DNA of 64,000 bases from Pseudomonas monteilii (lineage in GTDB: Bacteria > Pseudomonadota > Gammaproteobacteria > Pseudomonadales > Pseudomonadaceae): positions 2,356,001 to 2,420,000 of the forward strand of contig CP013997.1 in the NCBI GenBank assembly GCA_001534745.1, in the 5' to 3' direction. Both the position numbers and the translations under genes were made by a program. Below are positions 46,868 to 55,648 of this stretch, piece by piece (the first letter of the stretch is position 1; the number at the start of each line of letters is the position of its first letter). Under the pieces are notes generated by a model. The model was not told where the DNA came from. It did no database searches and saw only the letters and a list, made by a program, of their open reading frames with translations.

Positions 46868-47391
46868 CGCTCGTGCAGGGCGCCGCCCGCCAGGGGCCGA
46901 TATCCTGGCACCGAAGAGGTCGCCTGCGCAGCACGGCGCTGCGCTCTGAGCTGACGCCGTAGAACCGCCAGGGGCGGCGCATAGAAGAAGCCGAACGACA
47001 CACCCTTGCCGTGCACCGGACCGCGGTGGTGCAGCCGGTGCGCCAGGTGCAGTCGGCGTACATAACCACTCAGGGGCACGCGACGGCGCGGCCAATGCCG
47101 GTGGAATAGCCCATCATGGAAGATCACATAGAGCACGCCATATCCCGCCACGCCCAGGCCGACCCATTGCCACGCAGGATGACCTGACCGGCCCAGCAGC
47201 ATCAGGCCACTGGCGATCAATGCCAGGGCCAGCAGGTACAGGTCATTGGGCTCGAGCATGCCCAAATGTGGGCGGTGATGGGAGCGATGCAGCCACCAGC
47301 CCCAGCCGTGCATGACGTACTTGTGGGCCAAGGTACCGACGCCCTCCATGGCCACGAGGGTGCTCAGCAGCACGGCAAGGTTGAACAGCAT
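46864..47391 (-). CDS. crtZ: Beta-carotene hydroxylase (CrtZ)-like / fatty acid hydroxylase superfamily protein
   Basis: A 175-residue membrane di-iron hydroxylase. The His clusters are HKYVMHGWGWWLHRSHH near residue 23, HDGLFHRHW near 90 and HLAHRLHH near 113, as in CrtZ-type hydroxylases that convert beta-carotene to zeaxanthin. The start MLFNLAVLLSTLVAMEG at 47391 fits the family; the frame is open to 47478. No phytoene synthase, desaturase or cyclase gene is in the window, so a carotenoid substrate is unproven. Confidence 0.78.
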   Translation of the reverse strand: MLFNLAVLLSTLVAMEGVGTLAHKYVMHGWGWWLHRSHHRPHLGMLEPNDLYLLALALIASGLMLLGRSGHPAWQWVGLGVAGYGVLYVIFHDGLFHRHWPRRRVPLSGYVRRLHLAHRLHHRGPVHGKGVSFGFFYAPPLAVLRRQLRAQRRAAQATSSVPGYRPLAGGALHER

Positions 47392-47778
47392 GGACGGTCC
47401 GTGAATGAACGACGAAAGCGTCAAGGGTAGCATTGCCGGTTTGACCTGTGCCTTCGGATCACGGTAAATCTTTGTCATGTTTCACGGCTTGACCGGCTTT
47501 CACACCTGCCTTTATTGTCCGCGCCGTTTCGAACCGAGCCACAAGGAGCCTGTATTGGACAGTTACCCCAGTCGCGTGCGACAGGTCCAGACAGCGAGCT
47601 AGCCCTGCCTCTTCCCACCCCGTGCCTGCACTGGACGGTGGTGTCGTCGGCTGGCCTGGCCGACGTTTGCCCACACCCCTCTCATACCGGAGAGCGGCAC
47701 CTGACCTCTCGCGCGTTTTCAACGATCGCATCGTCACCGACGGTGCCTGCGCGGGCTCGCCCGCACGTGAGGTCTATC
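47392..47778. other. 387-bp divergent region upstream of crtZ-like and mgtC-like genes
   Basis: It holds the promoters of both genes, with one candidate listed at 47489-47518. The 260 bases between that promoter and the mgtC-like start could form a long leader, but no Mg-sensing M-box or other riboswitch consensus was recognised. Confidence 0.35.
47489..47518 (+). promoter_or_regulatory. Candidate sigma-70 promoter for mgtC-like gene
   Basis: TTGACC (47489-47494) and TATTGT (47513-47518) are separated by 18 bases, with 5 of 6 and 4 of 6 consensus matches. Transcription would leave a leader of about 255 bases before the start at 47779. Confidence 0.35.
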
Positions 47779-48489
47779 ATGGAATGGAAGTTTTTTCTGC
47801 TGCGCGTCGGCGCGGCCCTGGTTCTGGGGGCGCTGATCGGCGCCGAACGTCAACTGCGCCAACGGCTGACCGGTTTGCGCACCAATGCGCTGGTCAGCAC
47901 GGGTGCCTGTCTGTTCGTCCTGACCACCCAGGCCGTACCGGGGATGGCGCCCAGTGATGCCTCGCGTATCGCCGCCTACGTGGTGTCCGGCATCGGTTTT
48001 CTCGGCGGTGGCGTGATCATGCGCGATGGCCTCAACGTCCGTGGCCTGAACACGGCCGCCACGCTGTGGTGCACGGCGGCCGTTGGCGTGCTGTGCAGCC
48101 TGGGCCTGCTGATCGAGGCGTTGCTGGGCAGCCTGGTGGTGCTGTGCGCCAACATCCTTTTGCGGGAACTGGCACAGCGCCTGGACCGTCAGGACGTGCT
48201 CGCCGCCAACGAAGAAGAACAGCGCTTCGACCTGCGCGTGGTGTGCCGCCGGGGCGAAGACATTCACGTGCGCAGCCTCATGCTGCAAGGGTTGAACGAT
48301 CCACGCCTGCGTTTGCAGGCCCTGCACAGTGAAGCCTTGTCGGACCCCGCCTGCACCGAGGTGCGCGCCGAGCTCGCCGGCAGCCCCTTGGCACCGGCTC
48401 AGCTCGAATCGCTGATAGGCCGGCTTGGCCTGGAGCCAGGCGTCAGCGCCGTGAAATGGCAGTTGCGCACCTCGACGAGCAGTGATTGA
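47779..48489 (+). CDS. MgtC/SapB family membrane protein
   Basis: A 236-residue protein. Residues 1-140 hold four or five membrane helices with the MgtC signature GALIGAERQLRQRLTGLRTN, GIGFLGGGVIMRDG and GLNTAATLWCTAAVG. Residues 150-236 form a soluble ACT-like C-terminal domain. MgtC proteins support survival in low magnesium by restraining ATP synthase or by membrane-potential effects. The start at 47779 follows GTGAGG. It is divergent from the crtZ-like gene. Confidence 0.87.
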   Translation: MEWKFFLLRVGAALVLGALIGAERQLRQRLTGLRTNALVSTGACLFVLTTQAVPGMAPSDASRIAAYVVSGIGFLGGGVIMRDGLNVRGLNTAATLWCTAAVGVLCSLGLLIEALLGSLVVLCANILLRELAQRLDRQDVLAANEEEQRFDLRVVCRRGEDIHVRSLMLQGLNDPRLRLQALHSEALSDPACTEVRAELAGSPLAPAQLESLIGRLGLEPGVSAVKWQLRTSTSSD

Positions 48490-48492
48490 GCC

Positions 48493-50055
48493 CTACAGGG
48501 CATCCGCGATCCAGTAGCGGTCCCGGCCCTGGTGCTTGGCCTGATAAAGCGCCTGGTCGGCCGCGCCGGTCAAGGCTTCTGGCGACGGCACCACGTGCCC
48601 AGGCAGCACCACGGCAATGCCGGCACTGAGCGTGACGCGACCCAGGGGGCTGGCCGCGTGCGCCAGGTCGAGGTCACGGACCCTTTGCAGCACTTCATTG
48701 ACGAGGGTTTCGGCACCGGCCTGGTCGGTGTCGGGCAGCAGTAGCGTAAACTCCTCCCCCCCATAGCGCACGGCCAGGTCGGCGGGTCGTTTCAACGCCG
48801 CACGCAGGACGTCGCCTACCCGCTGCAGGCAGGCGTCACCGGCCTGATGACCGTAGTGGTCGTTGTAGAGCTTGAAGTAATCCAGGTCGAGCATCACCGC
48901 AGCGATGGGGTAGCCCTGGCGCTGGGCGCGCTTGACCTCATGGGCCAGCTCGTTGTCCAGCTGCCGGCGATTGCCCAGCCCGGTCAGGCCGTCGGACAGC
49001 GCCAGGTTTTCCAGGGCCTTGTTGGCCTGCTGCAAGGCGTTTTCGAGCACCAGACGTTCGCGCAACTGACGCAGCACCACCCAGCCGAAGGCCGAAAGCC
49101 CGGACACCAGCAACAGCAGCACGATGGCGGTCTTGATCACATCGTGTCGCCATGGGGCCATGATCGTATCGCGCGACAGCCCCGCTTCCACCAACAACGG
49201 GTAACTGCTCAGTGCCTTGTAGGCATACAGCCGCCAGGTACCATCGACCACGGCCTGGGCCTGGGTGACGCCTTCGTCGGCGTAGGGCAGGTGGTTGCGG
49301 AAGATCTCGCTGTCGACCAGGCTGCGACCGACCTGGCTGGCGATGAAGGGTCGACGCACCAGAATCGTACCGTCGCGCTTGGCCAGCACCAGGGCCCCAC
49401 GCTCGTCGATCTCGAAGGCGCCGTAATAGCGTACGAACCAATCCACCTTGATGGTGCCGAGTATCACCCCGGCGAAATGCCCGTCGGCATACTCCAGGCG
49501 CCGTGAGATGGGAATGATCAGGTCGCCCGTGGAGCGGCTCCTGACCACCGAGCCGATCTGCACGCCACGGTCACGGTGGTTGCGGTGATAGCTGAAATAG
49601 GCCCGGTCGGCATTGTTGGCGTCCTGGGGAATCACATCCTTGTCCGTCACCAGCCAACGCCCCTGGGCGTCGTACACGAACAAGCCATGCAGCTGCGGCA
49701 TGATCCGCGCCTGTTGATAGAGCGCGGCATGCAGGCGCTTGCGGTCGAGCTTGTCCAGCCCGTCGCCTTCGATGCGTTCGGCCAGCGCCGCCGTGACCAC
49801 ATCCACCTGGCGGATCGCATCGTCAGCGTGCTGCGCCGTGGCCCGTGCCAGGTTGGACACGGTCACTTCGGCATTTTCGAAGGCATGCCGGTAATCGCGC
49901 CAGATACGCCAGCCTTCGACCGCGACGAAGGTGAGCAGCACCATGGCCATGAAGCTCAGCGTCAAACGAAACAATGCGGCCGACCGCACCGGGTCCGACA
50001 GCAAGGTGTCGATATCGTCCGGTGGCGGGGTGTCCGATGGTCGACGGGTCGTCAT
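48493..50055 (-). CDS. Membrane diguanylate cyclase with periplasmic Cache sensor
   Basis: A 520-residue enzyme making cyclic di-GMP. TM1 lies about 33-53, a dCache-type sensor follows (about 55-300; LYQQARIMPQLHGLFVYDAQ, RAYFSYHRNHRDRGV), TM2 is about 308-330 and the GGDEF domain about 350-515. The active site is GGEEF in AVRYGGEEFTLLLPD, with an I-site RPAD five residues upstream, so product inhibition is likely. The start at 50055 follows AGGTGG. The signal sensed is unknown. Confidence 0.9.
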   Translation of the reverse strand: MTTRRPSDTPPPDDIDTLLSDPVRSAALFRLTLSFMAMVLLTFVAVEGWRIWRDYRHAFENAEVTVSNLARATAQHADDAIRQVDVVTAALAERIEGDGLDKLDRKRLHAALYQQARIMPQLHGLFVYDAQGRWLVTDKDVIPQDANNADRAYFSYHRNHRDRGVQIGSVVRSRSTGDLIIPISRRLEYADGHFAGVILGTIKVDWFVRYYGAFEIDERGALVLAKRDGTILVRRPFIASQVGRSLVDSEIFRNHLPYADEGVTQAQAVVDGTWRLYAYKALSSYPLLVEAGLSRDTIMAPWRHDVIKTAIVLLLLVSGLSAFGWVVLRQLRERLVLENALQQANKALENLALSDGLTGLGNRRQLDNELAHEVKRAQRQGYPIAAVMLDLDYFKLYNDHYGHQAGDACLQRVGDVLRAALKRPADLAVRYGGEEFTLLLPDTDQAGAETLVNEVLQRVRDLDLAHAASPLGRVTLSAGIAVVLPGHVVPSPEALTGAADQALYQAKHQGRDRYWIADAL

Positions 50056-50076
50056 GATCCACCTTGAATCGCGCAC

Positions 50077-50876
50077 CTAGACCAGGCGACGCTTGCGGGT
50101 GCCTAGCTCGATCCAGGCGGGCGCGTGGTCACTGGGATGATCTTCGTTGCGCACCCAGGCATCGACCCCGGCCTGCTTCAGATACGGCGCAGCGGCGCCG
50201 TTGAGCAGCAGGTGATCGATGCGCAGGCCGGCGTTGCGCTTCCAGTGATTGCGAAAGTAGTCCCAGAACGTGTAGAGCCGCTCCTGCGGATACTGCTGGC
50301 GCAGTGCATCGACCCAACCCTGCTCGAGCAACGTGCGATACCGCTCACGTGACGCGGCTGCAGCAAGGCGTCCTTGCGCCAGGAAGCGGCGTCATAGATG
50401 TCTTCATCCGTGGGCACCACATTGAAATCACCGGCCAGCACCACGGGATGCTCGCTGTCATACAACGTCTGAGCATGGCGGTTCAGGCAGTCGAACCAGG
50501 CCAGCTTGTAGTCGAACTTCGGCCCCGGCTGCGGATTGCCGTTGGGCAGGTAAAGGCAACCGACCACCACGCCCTGCACGGCCGCCTCCAGGTAACGGCT
50601 CTGCGTGTCGTCTTCCATGCCAGGCAGGCCACGCCGGATCTCCAGCGGCTCGCTCCCGCGCCCCAGGATCGCCACGCCATTCCAGGCCGCCTGGCCGTGG
50701 TGCAGGCAGCCATAGCCAGCGTTTTCCAACGCCTCGCGTGGAAAGGCGCTATCCGCTGCCTTGAGCTCCTGCAGGCACACGATGTCCGGCTGCTCACGGG
50801 CAAGCCAGGCGCACAGCGCCTCCAGACGAGGGCGAATGCCGTTGACGTTGAAGGTGGCGATCTTGAGGGCTTTCAT
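50077..50876 (-). pseudogene. xthA: Exodeoxyribonuclease III, frameshifted near 50350
   Basis: This is the base-excision-repair AP endonuclease and 3'-5' exonuclease. From ATG 50876: KIATFNVNGIRPRLEALCAW, IVCLQELKAAD (metal Glu), GCLYLPNGNP and LAGDFNVVPTDEDIYD. After KDALLQP the frame is lost. The continuing frame from about 50350 to 50077 gives SRERYRTLLEQGW, LRIDHLLLN and EDHPSDHAPAWIEL, which contain the catalytic Asp and His. One missing base near 50350 explains it, and the repaired length of 266 residues is normal. Because xthA is a conserved repair gene, a sequence error is a serious alternative to true loss. Confidence 0.87.
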
Positions 50877-50880
50877 GGAG

Positions 50881-51123
50881 TCAGGCGTCCGGATCGTCGA
50901 CGTGCGCCTGCACCGCACGCTCGAGTGCATGGCCGTGTGCCGCGTCGGCCAAAGCCTTGAAGGTCAGCCAGTCGTCCCAATCGATGATGCCGTCGTCACG
51001 CAAGGCCTCGGCCGTGCGAATCAGTTCATGGTGATAGGCGTCGGGGGATTCGTCCCGGTAACTGACATCGTCGTACTGGGCGTACCAGGCCGCCAGTTCG
51101 GGAATCGTGCGTTCGATGCTCAT
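50881..51123 (-). CDS. Small conserved hypothetical protein of 80 residues
   Basis: It starts at 51123 behind a perfect AGGAGG. The product is acidic and soluble (YAQYDDVSYRDESPDAYHHE, IIDWDDWLTFKALADAA). No family recognised. Its stop lies 4 bases from the xthA start, so the two are cotranscribed. Confidence 0.65.
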   Translation of the reverse strand: MSIERTIPELAAWYAQYDDVSYRDESPDAYHHELIRTAEALRDDGIIDWDDWLTFKALADAAHGHALERAVQAHVDDPDA

Positions 51124-51289
51124 GCAGCGCCTCCTGTACAGATCCATCTGTGTTTTCTGAGCCTGCGTGTCTGACGATCGTTCAACGGGATTGCCCGAGA
51201 AGCTTCCTGTGTGGAAAAAAATGAAAACTTTGGCGCCCAGGTGGGTTCAACCCTAGGTGACTTTCATACTCATCGACACGAGGTAACTT

Positions 51290-51556
51290 ATGAGCAATGA
51301 CGCACTGCAGGCCGAACTTCTCACCCGCTTGCTGCACGCCCATCCGCAGGGCCTGGGCAAGGAAATCCTCGACAACTACCGTGGCGAAAAAGCCGTCGCG
51401 GGCATGCTCAAGACGATGCAGGACCAGGGCCTGATCCATGCGGGCAGTGTCAGCGTCGACGACCACGAGATCAGCGTGAGCTACCCGATCAAGCTGTCGT
51501 CGTCGGGCGTGGAAGCCGCGAAGAGTGCCGAAGCCAAGACCCAGCTCGACACCTGA
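51290..51556 (+). CDS. Small hypothetical protein of 88 residues
   Basis: It starts at 51290 after GAGGTAA. The helix pattern (LQAELLTRLLHAHPQGLGKE, ILDNYRGEKAVAGMLKTM) and the beta segment DDHEISVSYPIKL resemble a small winged-helix fold, but no family is recognised. It stands alone, followed by a bidirectional hairpin. Confidence 0.6.
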   Translation: MSNDALQAELLTRLLHAHPQGLGKEILDNYRGEKAVAGMLKTMQDQGLIHAGSVSVDDHEISVSYPIKLSSSGVEAAKSAEAKTQLDT

Positions 51557-51565
51557 TGCCGGGAC

Positions 51566-51595
51566 AGGGCGTGCCACCCTTGCGGTGCACGCCCT
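51566..51595. terminator. Hairpin between convergent small genes
   Basis: Arms AGGGCGTGC (51566-51574) and GCACGCCCT (51587-51595) with a 12-base loop lie between the ends of the 88-residue and 58-residue protein genes. There is no U tract. Confidence 0.55.
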
Positions 51596-51602
51596 ATCGA
51601 GG

Positions 51603-51779
51603 TCAGGCCTTCTTCTCGTGATCACGGGGTGGAATGGCCGGGCCTTCCGGATCCGTCTGAGGATCCTCTAGATCCGGGGAATCCGGATCGAAACCCAGGT
51701 CACTGCCTTTGTCCGCGTCTTCCGAAGAATGTGGCCCCTTGTTGTGGCCAGTGGAAGGATGGTTCGAGTGATTGGACAT
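51603..51779 (-). CDS. Small acidic, Asp/Pro/His-rich protein of 58 residues
   Basis: It starts at 51779 after CAGGAGA. The sequence is hydrophilic and probably disordered (SNHSNHPSTGHNKGPHSSED, FDPDSPDLEDPQTDPEGPA). No family recognised. It resembles the acidic mini-proteins at 9211 and 13084 in composition. Confidence 0.6.
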   Translation of the reverse strand: MSNHSNHPSTGHNKGPHSSEDADKGSDLGFDPDSPDLEDPQTDPEGPAIPPRDHEKKA

Positions 51780-51834
51780 GTGCGTTCTCCTGTGAAGGTC
51801 TATAGAAGAAAACCCCACGGCCAGGAAGTTTGAT

Positions 51835-52851
51835 TTATCTGCCCTGCTCACTGGATGCCTGCTGCGTCGCTGCGCTGGCCGCCAGGCGTGCCTCGAGGGC
51901 GTCAATGCATGCCTGCTGCTGCGTCACCTGCTGCTCGAGTTGCTCGAGCGTCTTGTCCTGCTGGCGCGCCTCGGTCTGTAGCGCCATGACCTGAGCCTGA
52001 GCCGCTTCCAACTGTCGACGCAGCTCATCGATGCTGCCCTGCCCTTGGGCCAACTGCTGGGCCAGGCCTTGCAGCTGGGCCTCCTTGCGCTCGACCTCGT
52101 CCCGCAGCCGACCTCGTTCCTTCGCCCCCTGCCGGGCATCTGCCAGCAGGCGCTCGTTGTCCCGGTGCAGGCGCGTCAACTCGTCCTGCTTGACGACCTG
52201 CGCCTGCTGCAATTGACGCACCTCCATCTGCAGCTGCTGCACCTGAGCCTCGTGACGGCGCTGTTCCTGTTCGCGCTGCTCACGGGTGGCGGCCCGGTAA
52301 TGCTCCAGGGCATCACGGGCGTGCTGGTGCTTGTCCTCGAGCGACCGCACCTGCTCGGCCTTGTCAGCCAGACGCACTTGCCCTTCACCCAACGCCTGAT
52401 TGAGACCGGCGTTGCGGGTCTGCTCGGTCTGCAGCGCCCGGGTGACGGTGTCGAGCTCCTCCGCCTGGGTAGCCAGAGCTTCTGCCTGGACGGCTACCTG
52501 CTGCTCGGCCGCTGCCTGGGCCAGGCGCGCGGTCTCGAGATCAGCCTCCAGCGCTGCCTGGCGCGCCTCGAAGTCCAAATGAGCGGCACGTACGTGAGCG
52601 TCTGCCTCCTGCATGAGCTGGGTCGACAGGTCCTGTACGAGCCTGCCCAGGCGGTCGCCCAGATGACCGTGCACATCGTTCAAGTCAGGAGCTTGCGCTT
52701 CCAGTTCTTTCAGGTAGCGGTGGATGGTGGTCTTCGACCCTGTATTACCCATTTCGATACGTACCGCGTCGATGCTGGGATGCTCGCCGCGGTCGAGCAG
52801 CGCCTGCCGCGCCTGCGCCACGACTGCCTTGTTGATGCCGCCTCTGGCCAT
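51835..52851 (-). CDS. KfrA-like DNA-binding protein with long coiled coil
   Basis: A 338-residue protein. Residues 1-60 (AVVAQARQALLDRGEHPSID, AVRIEMGNTGSKTTIHRYLK) match the KfrA N-terminal DNA-binding domain. Residues 65-330 are an almost unbroken alpha-helical coiled coil rich in Gln, Glu, Ala and Arg. Plasmid KfrA proteins are autorepressors that polymerise through their coiled coils and contribute to plasmid stability; this is a chromosomal relative. A palindrome of the kind it could bind lies 26 bp upstream of its start. No parA/parB or integrase is nearby. Confidence 0.82.
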   Translation of the reverse strand: MARGGINKAVVAQARQALLDRGEHPSIDAVRIEMGNTGSKTTIHRYLKELEAQAPDLNDVHGHLGDRLGRLVQDLSTQLMQEADAHVRAAHLDFEARQAALEADLETARLAQAAAEQQVAVQAEALATQAEELDTVTRALQTEQTRNAGLNQALGEGQVRLADKAEQVRSLEDKHQHARDALEHYRAATREQREQEQRRHEAQVQQLQMEVRQLQQAQVVKQDELTRLHRDNERLLADARQGAKERGRLRDEVERKEAQLQGLAQQLAQGQGSIDELRRQLEAAQAQVMALQTEARQQDKTLEQLEQQVTQQQACIDALEARLAASAATQQASSEQGR

Positions 52852-52877
52852 GATGCTTCCTACGATTTCATACTGTG

Positions 52878-52900
52878 GTACGTATTATGTATTTACGTAC
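52878..52900. promoter_or_regulatory. Palindrome GTACGTA-N9-TACGTAC, candidate KfrA-like operator
   Basis: A perfect 7-bp inverted repeat with an A+T-rich 9-base spacer lies 26 bp upstream of the kfrA-like ATG, in its probable promoter. Autorepression through such a site would match plasmid KfrA. Binding is inference. Confidence 0.5.
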
Positions 52901-52999
52901 TAAAATGGCAATTGAATTTTTTAAATTTAGGTATCAATTCAGGAAGGATAATCACGGCTTATCGCATCTTAGTGCCAATTTTGGTTGGCTAAAGGCGTC

Positions 53000-53026
53000 C
53001 TCCAGTACGGTTCACACGTACTGGAG
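53000..53026. promoter_or_regulatory. Inverted repeat CTCCAGTACG-N7-CGTACTGGAG
   Basis: A perfect 10-bp inverted repeat shares the GTAC core with the palindrome at 52878-52900. It lies in the A+T-rich gap (52852-53314) between the kfrA-like gene and the monooxygenase gene. It may be a second operator or an RNA hairpin; no U tract follows. Confidence 0.4.
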
Positions 53027-53250
53027 AAAGGGAAATGATCCAGGAGGGGGGTTGAACAAGAAGCGCTCAGCGAGCCGGGCCACATATTCACTAAAGGAAT
53101 ATAAAAATTCTTATTAATTCTTTTTTGAATGCACTGCGGTTCTTTTATTGTTGCCTCCCCGACAGTGTTGAAGCAGCCACAGTGCGCCCAGCAACACTTC
53201 ACGTACCGTCAGCCCGGGCCACCCTCCCTGAACGGCGACGACAAGGACGC

Positions 53251-53265
53251 TGGCACAGGTCTTGC
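53251..53265 (+). promoter_or_regulatory. Sigma-54 (RpoN) promoter of SfnB-like monooxygenase gene
   Basis: TGGCACAGGTCTTGC fits the consensus TGGCAC-N5-TTGC exactly, with GG (53252-53253) and GC (53264-53265) separated by the required 10 bases. The start codon at 53315 lies about 50 bp downstream. A sigma-54 activator gene is the next gene in the operon. Confidence 0.75.
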
Positions 53266-53314
53266 CACCTGGCAGGACCGTCCTGCTTCAGGACCTCTTC
53301 AAAAGGATTCGACC

Positions 53315-54493
53315 ATGGGCACCTTGTCGACCCACCCTGCGCTCCTGACCGCCCGCCAATTGGCGTCCGACTTCGCCCGCACGGCCGCCGAACGCGACCA
53401 GGCCGGCGGTACCCCCCTGGCCGAGCGCAATGCACTGCGCGACAGTGGCCTGTTGGCCCTGAGCATCCCTGCCCGTTTCGGCGGCCAGGGCGCCCGCTGG
53501 CAGGACACCTTTGCGGTGGTCCGCGAATTCGCCAGGATCGACAGCTCGCTAGCGCACGTCTTCGGCTTTCACCACCTGATGCTGGCCACCGTGCGCCTGT
53601 TCTCCAGGCCCGAGCAATGGCATCCCTGGTTCGAGCAGACGGCGCGGCAGAACTGGTTCTGGGGCAACGCCCTGAACCCGCTGGACACCCGCACGGTGAT
53701 GAAGACGTTCGAGGGATGGCGCGAGTTTTCCGGGCGCAAGAGCTTCTGCTCCGGTGCTTCGGACTCGGAGATGCTGATCGCCTCGGCGGTGGACGAACAG
53801 GCCGGCGGCAAGCTGGTCATCGCGGCCATCCCCACTGGGCGCACCGGCATCACCCTGCACGATGACTGGGACAACCTGGGCCAGCGCCAGACCGACAGCG
53901 GCAGCGCGACCTTCGAGCGGGTGCGGATCGAAGAGTCCGAGCTCTTGCTCGACCCCGGTCCACTGAGCACGCCGTTCGCCTGTCTGCGGCCACTGATCGC
54001 ACAACTGCACTTCGCCAACCTGTTCCTGGGCATCAGCGAAGGCGCGTTCGAGCAGGCCCGCCAGTACACCCTCAAGGAGAGCCGCCCATGGTTCACCTCC
54101 CAGGCCCGGCATGCCAGCGAAGACCCGTACGTCCTGCGCCATTACGGCGAATTCTGGGCCGCGCTGGAGGGCGTGCGGGCGCTGGTCGAGCGCGCCGTGC
54201 TGCAACTCGATGCCGCCTGGGACAAAGGCGCCGACCTGGGCAGCGAAGAACGTGCGCAGCTGGCGGTGAGCATCGCCAGCGCCAAGGTCGCCGCCAGCCG
54301 TACCGGGCTGGACCTGTGCAGCCGATTGTTCGAGGTGACCGGCGCACGCGCCACCCATGCCGCCCTGCGCCTGGACCGCTTCTGGCGCAACCTGCGCACC
54401 CAGACCTTGCACGACCCGCTGGACTACAAGCTGCACGAGCTGGGCGAGTGGGCCTTGAACGGCAGACGCCCGATTCCGACTTTCTATTCCTGA
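53315..54493 (+). CDS. DszC/SfnB-like acyl-CoA dehydrogenase-fold monooxygenase
   Basis: A 392-residue protein with the acyl-CoA dehydrogenase fold, of the flavin monooxygenase subgroup that includes DszC and SfnB. The start at 53315 follows AAAAGGA. The N-terminal helical domain (LLALSIPARFGGQGARWQDT), middle beta domain (HDDWDNLGQRQTDSGSATFE) and C-terminal helices (RLFEVTGARATHAALRLDRF with WRNLRTQTLHDP) are visible. It probably oxidises an organosulfur compound with reduced flavin. It is controlled by the sigma-54 promoter upstream and lies 12 bp before an SfnR-like activator gene. Confidence 0.86.
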   Translation: MGTLSTHPALLTARQLASDFARTAAERDQAGGTPLAERNALRDSGLLALSIPARFGGQGARWQDTFAVVREFARIDSSLAHVFGFHHLMLATVRLFSRPEQWHPWFEQTARQNWFWGNALNPLDTRTVMKTFEGWREFSGRKSFCSGASDSEMLIASAVDEQAGGKLVIAAIPTGRTGITLHDDWDNLGQRQTDSGSATFERVRIEESELLLDPGPLSTPFACLRPLIAQLHFANLFLGISEGAFEQARQYTLKESRPWFTSQARHASEDPYVLRHYGEFWAALEGVRALVERAVLQLDAAWDKGADLGSEERAQLAVSIASAKVAASRTGLDLCSRLFEVTGARATHAALRLDRFWRNLRTQTLHDPLDYKLHELGEWALNGRRPIPTFYS

Positions 54494-54505
54494 GCGAGAG
54501 CCCGC

Positions 54506-55630
54506 ATGCAACTGTTGACCCTGCCCCCGTCCCCTGCCCTGGCCACCTCGATCCGCGCCACCGCGCAGGTGTTCGAGGACCCCAAGTCCAAGACGCTGCT
54601 GGCCCACATCCAGCAGATTGCGCCGAGCGAAGCGAGCGTGCTGATCATCGGCGAGACCGGCACGGGCAAGGAACTGGTCGCCCGACACTTGCACAACTTG
54701 AGCAGGCGTCGCAACGGCCCGTTCATCGCGGTCAATTGCGGCGCGTTCGCCGAGTCGCTGGTGGAGGCCGAGCTGTTCGGGCACGAGAAAGGCGCCTTCA
54801 CCGGCGCCCTGGGCGCCAAGGCCGGCTGGTTCGAGGAGGCCAATGGCGGCACGTTATTCCTGGATGAGATCGGCGACCTGCCGATGGCCATTCAGGTCAA
54901 GCTGCTGCGCGTCCTGCAGGAGCGCGAGGTGGTGCGCCTGGGGTCACGCAAGAGCGTGCCGATCGACGTGCGGGTGCTGGCGGCCACCAACGTGCACCTG
55001 GAAAAGGCCATCAATGCCGGGCATTTTCGCGAGGACCTCTACTACCGCCTCAACGTGGTGACCCTGCACCTGCACGGCCTGCGTGAGCGCCCCGGCGACA
55101 TCCTGCCGCTGAGTCGACACTTCATCCGCACCTACACCGACCGGCTGGGCTACGGGCCTGTGGAGCTGACCGCCGAGGCGCAGGCCAAGCTGGTGCGCTA
55201 CAGCTGGCCGGGCAACATCCGCGAACTGGAGAACGTCATTCATCACAGCCTGCTGACCTGCTGCGAAGGCCGCATACAGGCCGAGGACCTGCGCCTGTCC
55301 AACCTGCGCCTGGAGCGCCAGGACACGGCCGACGTCGGGCGCCGGTCGGACACCGGCGATGCCGTGGACGAACTGCTGCAGCGGGCGTTTCGTCGGCTGT
55401 ACGAAGAACAACCCGGTGACCTGCATGACAAGGTCGAGACAGCGCTGCTGCGCTCGGCCTACCACTTCTGCCACTACAACCAGGTGCACACCGCGCAACT
55501 GCTCGGGCTGTCGCGCAACGTGACCCGCACTCGCCTGATCGCCATCGGCGAACTGGTGGTCAACAAGCGCCGGGACTTGGGCACCGCAGTGGAAACCCGC
55601 GACAACCGGGTCATGCAGCTATCCATCTGA
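54506..55630 (+). CDS. SfnR-like sigma-54-dependent activator lacking a sensor domain
   Basis: A 374-residue enhancer-binding protein. The AAA+ domain starts almost at the N-terminus: Walker A GETGTGKE at residues 49-56, the sigma-54 contact loop GAFTGA at 96-101, Walker [13 protein letters not shown] about 113-124. A Fis-type helix-turn-helix is at the C-terminus ([20 protein letters not shown]). There is no receiver or ligand domain, as in SfnR of P. putida, which is controlled by its own expression during sulfate limitation. Likely targets are the sigma-54 promoter at 53251 and perhaps the region before the ABC genes. Confidence 0.87.
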   Translation: MQLLTLPPSPALATSIRATAQVFEDPKSKTLLAHIQQIAPSEASVLIIGETGTGKELVARHLHNLSRRRNGPFIAVNCGAFAESLVEAELFGHEKGAFTGALGAKAGWFEEANGGTLFLDEIGDLPMAIQVKLLRVLQEREVVRLGSRKSVPIDVRVLAATNVHLEKAINAGHFREDLYYRLNVVTLHLHGLRERPGDILPLSRHFIRTYTDRLGYGPVELTAEAQAKLVRYSWPGNIRELENVIHHSLLTCCEGRIQAEDLRLSNLRLERQDTADVGRRSDTGDAVDELLQRAFRRLYEEQPGDLHDKVETALLRSAYHFCHYNQVHTAQLLGLSRNVTRTRLIAIGELVVNKRRDLGTAVETRDNRVMQLSI

Positions 55631-55648
55631 AGTGCGCGCTGTCGCCTG

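Noticed and set aside
47392..47778. Mg-responsive M-box or Mn-type riboswitch ahead of the mgtC-like gene
   Set aside because: The conserved core sequences of these riboswitches are not present in the leader.
51835..52851. SMC- or chromosome-partition ATPase because of the long coiled coil
   Set aside because: There is no Walker motif. The N-terminal 60 residues fit the KfrA DNA-binding domain instead.
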